From contig JABFVJ010000088.1 of the NCBI GenBank assembly GCA_013362835.1, forward strand, positions 1-9,410: a stretch of 9,410 bases of DNA, read 5' to 3'. Below the pieces are notes generated by a model. The model did not search any database, was not told the origin of the DNA, and saw only the letters and a list, made by a program, of their open reading frames with translations. Position numbers and translations under genes: made by a program. Origin of the DNA: Nonomuraea sp. Its GTDB lineage: Bacteria; Actinomycetota; Actinomycetes; Streptosporangiales; Streptosporangiaceae. Positions 6,235 through 9,410 of this stretch are shown piece by piece. How positions within the stretch are numbered: position 1 is the first letter of the stretch; each line of letters opens with the position of its first letter.

Positions 6235-6634
6235 GGTGTAGGGCGACCACGGGGATGCGGCGGCTGGTCTTGGCCTCGTACTCGGCGAAGCCCGGCGCCA
6301 CCGCCACCATGCGGGCGTAGAGCCGGTCGCGCTCCTCGCCCTCGATGAAGTCCGCCTTCACCTCGAACGTCTCCACCCCGATCTCGGCCGTGGCCGTGGG
6401 GTTCGCGCGCAGGTTGTGGTACCAGGCGGGGTGGTTGTCGGCGCCCGCGTTGGACGCGATCACCACGTGACGGTCGCCGTCGGCCAGGTACATCACCGGC
6501 GTCGTCGTCGGGTTGCCGCTCTTGGCGCCCGTGGTCGTGAGCAGCACCAGCGGCGAGCCTTCGAACATGCCGCCCACGCGCCCCTCGTTGGCGCGGAATT
6601 CGTCAATGATCTGCTGGTTGAACGAGTTGGCCAT
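6224..6634 (-). CDS. Deazaflavin (F420)-dependent nitroreductase-family protein (DUF385/Ddn type)
   Basis: A protein of about 136 residues with the split-barrel fold of the DUF385 family, which includes the mycobacterial F420-dependent nitroreductase Ddn and related F420H2-dependent quinone or menaquinone reductases. Recognisable blocks, numbered from the upstream ATG, are EFRANEGRVGGMFEGSPLVLL (13-33), TTTGAKSG (34-41), ASNAGADNHPAWYHNLRANP (61-80) and the closing KTSRRIPVVAL (123-133). The lysine/serine pair of GAKSG and HPAWYHNL are F420-binding hallmarks. Where many members have Arg after GAKSGxP, this one has Thr. ATGs at 6637 and 6634 are adjacent; GGGAG (complement of 6641-6645) is 3 nt from the first and 6 nt from the second, so I prefer the second. 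It is controlled by a double operator shared with the divergent TetR gene. The substrate is unknown. Confidence 0.9.
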   Translation of the reverse strand: MANSFNQQIIDEFRANEGRVGGMFEGSPLVLLTTTGAKSGNPTTTPVMYLADGDRHVVIASNAGADNHPAWYHNLRANPTATAEIGVETFEVKADFIEGEERDRLYARMVAVAPGFAEYEAKTSRRIPVVALHRAP

Positions 6635-6647
6635 CATCAGCTCCCGA

Positions 6648-6670
6648 ATAATCGGAGGATTCTCCGCTTA
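6648..6670. promoter_or_regulatory. TetR operator candidate, site 1
   Basis: A palindrome of form TAA-n-CGGAG-n4-CTCCG-n-TTA, core 6653-6666, covers the predicted transcription start of the nitroreductase gene. It is almost the same sequence as site 2 and is centred 28 bp from it. Confidence 0.7.
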
Positions 6671-6672
6671 GG

Positions 6673-6701
6673 AGGATAACCGGAGATTTCTCCGTTTACA
6701 A
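6673..6701 (-). promoter_or_regulatory. Promoter of the nitroreductase gene
   Basis: On the minus strand, TTGTAA (complement of 6696-6701) and TATCCT (complement of 6673-6678) are separated by exactly 17 bp, and each matches the sigma-70-type consensus at four of six positions. Transcription would start near 6666, about 30 nt before the coding region. Operator site 2 fills the spacer, so a bound repressor would block RNA polymerase directly. Confidence 0.6.
6676..6698. promoter_or_regulatory. TetR operator candidate, site 2
   Basis: The same architecture as site 1 (TAA-n-CGGAG-n4-CTCCG-n-TTA); here the inner arms extend to a perfect CGGAGA/TCTCCG pair at 6681-6694. It lies between the -35 and -10 of the nitroreductase promoter and abuts the TACAAT hexamer (6697-6702) that is the likely -10 of the divergent TetR gene, so one site can control both directions. 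Confidence 0.72.
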
Positions 6702-6702
6702 T
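6697..6702 (+). promoter_or_regulatory. Putative -10 element (TACAAT) of the divergent TetR gene
   Basis: TACAAT is the best -10 match in the gap. Transcription would begin about 6709, past the ATG at 6707 but before the ATG at 6719. The correctly placed upstream hexamer (6674-6679) is a poor -35. It overlaps operator site 2 and the -35 of the opposite promoter. Confidence 0.45.
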
Positions 6703-6718
6703 CGGTATGCTCCGGGGC

Positions 6719-7324
6719 ATGTGCGCACGTCACCTGCTGCCCGTGCTCGGGCAACCCCAGCCGGAGAGGGCCGACGCCGCGCGCAACCGTCAGAAGATCA
6801 TCGAAGTGGCCGCCGCCATGATCGCCGAGCGGGGAGCCGACGAGCTCTCGCTCGACGAGGTGGCCAAGGCCGCCTGCGTGGGCGTGGGCACCGTCTACCG
6901 GCGCTTCGGCGACCGCGCGGGCCTCATCTTCGCCCTGATCGACGAGCGGGAGCGGCGGTTCCAGTCGGCCTTCCTCGGCGGGCCGCCGCCGCTCGGCCCC
7001 GGGGCGCCGGTGCCCGAACGGATCATCGCCTTCCTGCACGCGCTCGTCGACCGCATCGTCGACCAGCAGGATCTGTTCCTGCTGTTGGAGACCGGGCCGG
7101 GCAAGACCAGCTACAGCGGGCCGTACAAGGTGCACCACGTGCACCTGGCGAGCCTGGTCGCGCGGGTCAGGCCGCGGGGGCCCGCCGCCTACCTCGCCGA
7201 CGCGCTGCTCGCGCCGGTCACCGCCCGGCTGATCCGGTTCCAGCGCGAAGAGCGCGGCATGTCCGTGGAGGAGATCAAGGCGGGCCTCGCCGACCTGGCC
7301 GGCGCGGTCATGGGCCGGCCGTAG
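6719..7324 (+). CDS. TetR/AcrR-family repressor, likely of the divergent nitroreductase gene
   Basis: About 201 residues. After a short N-terminal arm ending in LPVLGQPQPERADAARNR, a common opening of one actinobacterial TetR subgroup, the DNA-binding domain runs over about residues 24-68, with IIEVAAAMIAERGADELSL, then EVAKAACVGVGTVYRRFGDRAGL; the recognition helix ends in VYRRF. The remainder is the ligand domain. Its position opposite the nitroreductase gene, with two matching palindromes between them, makes it the obvious local repressor and autoregulator. An ATG at 6707 is in frame and would add four residues, but the TACAAT hexamer ends only 4 nt before it, so transcripts would probably miss it; neither start has a good ribosome binding site. 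The stop is 3 bp from the end of convergent xseA. Confidence 0.87.
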   Translation: MCARHLLPVLGQPQPERADAARNRQKIIEVAAAMIAERGADELSLDEVAKAACVGVGTVYRRFGDRAGLIFALIDERERRFQSAFLGGPPPLGPGAPVPERIIAFLHALVDRIVDQQDLFLLLETGPGKTSYSGPYKVHHVHLASLVARVRPRGPAAYLADALLAPVTARLIRFQREERGMSVEEIKAGLADLAGAVMGRP

Positions 7325-7327
7325 CCG

Positions 7328-8530
7328 TCATTCCTCCGTACGCACCGAGAGCCGGTCGTCGCTCAGCCTGATCGTCAGGGGCGTGCCCGGCGCGACGTCC
7401 TTGGCCAGGCGGACGACCTCGCCCGACGGATGTTGCACGATCGCGTAGCCCCGCTCCAGCGTCGCCGCCGGTGACAGGGCGATCAGGCGGGCCCGCAGGT
7501 GGACGAGGTCGTCGGACGCACGGTCGAGCGAGCCGGACAACGACCGCCTCGCCCGCTCGCGCAGCGCGTCGACCTGCTCGGCCCGGCGTTCGAGCTCGCG
7601 TACGGGATCGGCCAGCGACGGCCGCGAGCGCACCGACGTCAGCCAGGACATCTCGCGGTCGAGCCAGCCGTTCAGCACCCTGCGCCCACGGTCGCGGAGC
7701 TGGCGCACCAGCGTGAGCTGCTCGCCCACGTCCGGCACGACCTTCTTGGCGGCGTCGGTGGGCGTGGAGGCGCGTACGTCGGCCACCAGGTCGAGCAGCG
7801 GGCTGTCCTGCTCGTGGCCGATCGCGCTGACCACGGGCGTGCGGCAGGCGGACACGGCCCGGACCAGCGTCTCGTCGGAGAACGGCAGCAGGTCCTCCAG
7901 CGAGCCGCCGCCACGGGCGACGACGATCACCTCGACCTCGGGGTCGGCGTCGAGCTTGCGCAGCGCCTCGGTGACCTCCCCGACCGCGTACGGCCCCTGG
8001 ACGGCCACCTCCTCCACCTTGAACCGCACGGCCGGCCAGCGCCGCCGGGAGTTCTCCAGCACGTCGCGCTCGGCCGCCGAGTCACGCCCGCAGACGAGCC
8101 CGATCGTGCCCGGCAGGAACGGCAGCCGCCGCTTCCTGTCGGCGTTGAACAGCCCTTCGGTGGCCAGCAGCCGGCGCAGCCGCTCCAGCCTGGCCAGCAG
8201 CTCGCCCACGCCGACCGGCCGGATCTCCATGGCCGTGAAGGCGAACGAGCCCTTGTTGACCCAGAAATCCGGCTTGACGTGCACCACGACCCGCGCGCCG
8301 TCGGCGGGACGCGGCTCGGCGGCCTCGTAGACGCCGCGCGGAGCCGTGACCCGGGCCGAGACGTTGGCCACCGGGTCACGCAGGGTCAGGAAGACCGTGC
8401 CGCCGCGGGCGCTCAGATCGGTGATCTGGCCCTCGACCCACACCGTGCCGAGTCTGCCGATCCATCCGCCCACCATCTGCAGGACCGTGCGGATCGGCAG
8501 GGGAGACTCGGGTGTGGTCTTCGAGGTCAT
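7328..8530 (-). CDS. xseA: Exodeoxyribonuclease VII large subunit
   Basis: XseA is the catalytic subunit of exonuclease VII, an ATP-independent nuclease acting on single-stranded DNA in repair. The 400-residue length suits actinobacterial members. Domains in order: an N-terminal OB fold (about 12-105, with [11 protein letters not shown] and [10 protein letters not shown]), the catalytic core (about 140-270), a long coiled-coil helical region rich in Arg, Glu and Leu (about 270-350), and the C-terminal segment with [13 protein letters not shown] (353-365). Candidate catalytic residues are Asp156 (AAERD), Arg206 (ARGGGS), His239 and Asp242 (SAIGHEQD); [15 protein letters not shown] (206-220) is intact, so it should be active. 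The start is ATG at 8530-8528, with no Shine-Dalgarno but TAGTCT 6 nt upstream. It lies 26 bp after the Rv1109c-like gene, as in mycobacteria, but is not followed by xseB. Confidence 0.97.
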   Translation of the reverse strand: MTSKTTPESPLPIRTVLQMVGGWIGRLGTVWVEGQITDLSARGGTVFLTLRDPVANVSARVTAPRGVYEAAEPRPADGARVVVHVKPDFWVNKGSFAFTAMEIRPVGVGELLARLERLRRLLATEGLFNADRKRRLPFLPGTIGLVCGRDSAAERDVLENSRRRWPAVRFKVEEVAVQGPYAVGEVTEALRKLDADPEVEVIVVARGGGSLEDLLPFSDETLVRAVSACRTPVVSAIGHEQDSPLLDLVADVRASTPTDAAKKVVPDVGEQLTLVRQLRDRGRRVLNGWLDREMSWLTSVRSRPSLADPVRELERRAEQVDALRERARRSLSGSLDRASDDLVHLRARLIALSPAATLERGYAIVQHPSGEVVRLAKDVAPGTPLTIRLSDDRLSVRTEE

Positions 8531-8536
8531 GGCGGA

Positions 8537-8542
8537 AGACTA
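8537..8542 (-). promoter_or_regulatory. Putative -10 element (TAGTCT) for a leaderless xseA transcript
   Basis: On the minus strand TAGTCT ends 6 nt before the xseA ATG, inside the 26-bp gap after the upstream gene. No Shine-Dalgarno is visible. The correctly spaced upstream hexamer (GGGGAA) is not a good -35, and co-transcription from the upstream gene is also possible. Confidence 0.33.
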
Positions 8543-8556
8543 CGGGCTCGCCGCGA

Positions 8557-9393
8557 CTATTCCCCGGCGGCCAGCTTGGCGAGCCGGTTCTCGAACATGC
8601 GTACGACTTCGTCGCGGGCATGGGTGGCGCGCTCGTAGGCCAGGTACTCGCCGATCTGCTCGGCGGACTTGCCGCGCATCCTGGCGCGCAGGGAGGCCAC
8701 GGTCAGGGCGGAGTAGCCGGGCAGCGGCTCGGCCAGGTCGTCGGGGACGGCCGGGGCCTCGGCCGGCTCGGGGGCGGCCTCCGCGGCGGCCTTGAGCGCG
8801 CCTTCCTGGGCGGGGGCGGGCTCCTCCTCCACGACGGCCTTCTTGGCGGCCCTCGGGGCCCGCTTCTTCGCGGGCGCCTTGGCCTTCTCTGCCTTGGGCT
8901 CGACCACCGGCTCGACCTCGGCTACGGAAGCCTCGACCACGGAAGCCTCGGCCACAGGGGCCTCGACGACGGGAGCCTCGACCGCGGCCTCCGCCTTCGT
9001 CTCGGCCTTCGTCTCGGCCTTCGTGTCGGGCTCGGTCTCGACCTTCGTCTCGACCTTGAGCTCGGCGGGCGCCTCGGTCTTGGTCTCCGCCGGAGCCTCG
9101 GTCTTGGTCTCGGCCGGGGCCTTGGTCTCGGTCTTGGTCTCGGTCTTGGTCTCGGTCTTGCCGGCCGGGGCGAAGATGACCGGGTCCGGCTTGGTCTTCG
9201 AGGAGCCGTTCGGCTCGGCGGCCTCGGGACGCGGCGCGAAGATGACCGGCTCCTTGCGCGCCGGCTTCTCCTCGTCGGCCGGAGCCGCGGCCACCTGCTC
9301 GGCGGCGGAGGGACGGGACTCGTTCTCCTCCTCCTCGCGCTCCTCCTTGCCGCCCGCCAGGCCCTTGATGGAGTTCTTCATCCGGTCCACCAC
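8557..9393 (-). CDS. Rv1109c-like lipid droplet-associated family protein, repeat-rich (start uncertain, possibly 5' partial)
   Basis: The C-terminal 50 residues (about 224-275 of the visible 278: [18 protein letters not shown], then an acidic helix with [22 protein letters not shown]) match the conserved end of the protein that precedes xseA in actinobacteria, M. tuberculosis Rv1109c, a family named after lipid droplet association. This end looks like a small SAP/Rho-N-type helical fold. The middle is low complexity: TETK and APAETKTE repeats (79-134), a VEAP/VEAS repeat (137-157) and a basic Lys/Ala patch (168-186) resembling histone H1 tails. PVIFAP occurs twice (49-54, 71-76). The GTG at 9393 has no good ribosome binding site, the frame stays open to the window edge, and I recall family members having a hydrophobic N-terminus, so the true start may lie beyond 9410. 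Confidence 0.75.
   Translation of the reverse strand: MVDRMKNSIKGLAGGKEEREEEENESRPSAAEQVAAAPADEEKPARKEPVIFAPRPEAAEPNGSSKTKPDPVIFAPAGKTETKTETKTETKAPAETKTEAPAETKTEAPAELKVETKVETEPDTKAETKAETKAEAAVEAPVVEAPVAEASVVEASVAEVEPVVEPKAEKAKAPAKKRAPRAAKKAVVEEEPAPAQEGALKAAAEAAPEPAEAPAVPDDLAEPLPGYSALTVASLRARMRGKSAEQIGEYLAYERATHARDEVVRMFENRLAKLAAGE
8927..8986 (-). repeat. Four 15-bp tandem repeats encoding a [10 protein letters not shown]-type array
   Basis: Units at 8927-8941, 8942-8956, 8957-8971 and 8972-8986 share the core GCCTCG at the same offset, with differences elsewhere. The 15-bp period keeps the reading frame and gives five-residue repeats (about 137-156) in the Rv1109c-like protein. Confidence 0.7.
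8993..9028 (-). repeat. Three 12-bp tandem repeats encoding KAET
   Basis: GCCTTCGTCTCG (plus strand) at 8993-9004 and 9005-9016 is followed by a copy with one change at 9017-9028. The reading frame is kept; it encodes the [11 protein letters not shown] stretch. Confidence 0.75.
9071..9118 (-). repeat. Two 24-bp tandem repeats encoding APAETKTE
   Basis: 9071-9094 and 9095-9118 agree at 22 of 24 positions and encode consecutive eight-residue units in the Rv1109c-like protein. Confidence 0.75.
9121..9160 (-). repeat. 12-bp perfect tandem repeat (three copies plus 4 bp) encoding TETK
   Basis: CTTGGTCTCGGT is repeated without a mismatch at 9121-9132, 9133-9144 and 9145-9156, then CTTG. Perfect identity suggests recent expansion by slippage, and copy number may vary between strains without breaking the frame. 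Confidence 0.8.
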
Positions 9394-9410
9394 CAGCAGC
9401 GCCTGCCCTG

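Noticed and set aside
6224..7324. Nitroreductase/TetR pair as a mobile element
   Set aside because: No terminal inverted repeats, target duplications, transposase or integrase, and base composition matches the neighbours. Insertion remains possible but no mobile element is visible.
7499..8638. Long plus-strand open frame opposite xseA
   Set aside because: It is antisense to a textbook xseA; its His/Arg/Gly/Gln-rich product is typical of the reverse complement of GC-rich coding DNA.
8927..9160. CRISPR-like regularly spaced repeats
   Set aside because: Units are 12-24 bp, contiguous without spacers, in frame within a gene, and encode a low-complexity protein segment.

Overview
The window is from a high-GC Gram-positive bacterium, most likely an actinomycete. 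Codon third positions are almost all G or C, GTG starts are common, and it carries the actinobacterial set glpX, DUF4245, xseB, xseA and an Rv1109c-type protein. A Streptosporangiaceae-like genus such as Nonomuraea or Streptosporangium would fit, but that is an impression from protein flavour, not a result. I see no rRNA, tRNA, CRISPR, insertion sequence, integrase or phage gene.

Layout. (1) 1-183: the 3' end of a plus-strand gene, probably a Gfo/Idh/MocA-type oxidoreductase, followed by a short coding-like tail in another frame. (2) 187-2037: an MFS transporter (minus) divergent from a TetR regulator (plus), sharing a 93-bp control region. (3) 2015-3507: a DUF998 membrane protein (minus) whose end overlaps the TetR end, divergent from a soluble DUF1707 plus LiaF-like protein (plus). 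(4) 3517-6205: class II fructose-1,6-bisphosphatase glpX (minus), then across a 251-bp gap a plus-strand run of TetR, DUF4245 protein and xseB. (5) 6224-7324: a deazaflavin (F420)-dependent nitroreductase-family gene (minus) divergent from its likely TetR repressor (plus). (6) 7328-9410: xseA (minus) and, just upstream of it, a repeat-rich Rv1109c-like protein (minus) that reaches the right edge.

The genes fall into small divergent regulator/target pairs (TetR/MFS and TetR/nitroreductase) set among housekeeping genes. The two subunits of exonuclease VII, which usually sit side by side on one strand, are here on opposite strands and separated by the nitroreductase/TetR pair, so they must be transcribed separately.

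The strongest regulatory signal is two near-identical 22-bp palindromes, 28 bp apart, between the nitroreductase and its TetR. One lies exactly in the 17-bp spacer of a recognisable -35/-10 promoter for the nitroreductase, and the other covers its predicted transcription start. A second pattern is that five genes (TetR at 1444, DUF1707 protein, DUF4245 protein, xseB, xseA) have a TANNNT hexamer 6-8 nt before the start codon and no clear Shine-Dalgarno, which suggests leaderless mRNAs. I found no convincing new multi-gene system. The most unusual items are the split xse locus, the double operator, a 27-bp inverted repeat at 2772-2798, and the in-frame microrepeats of the right-edge protein.
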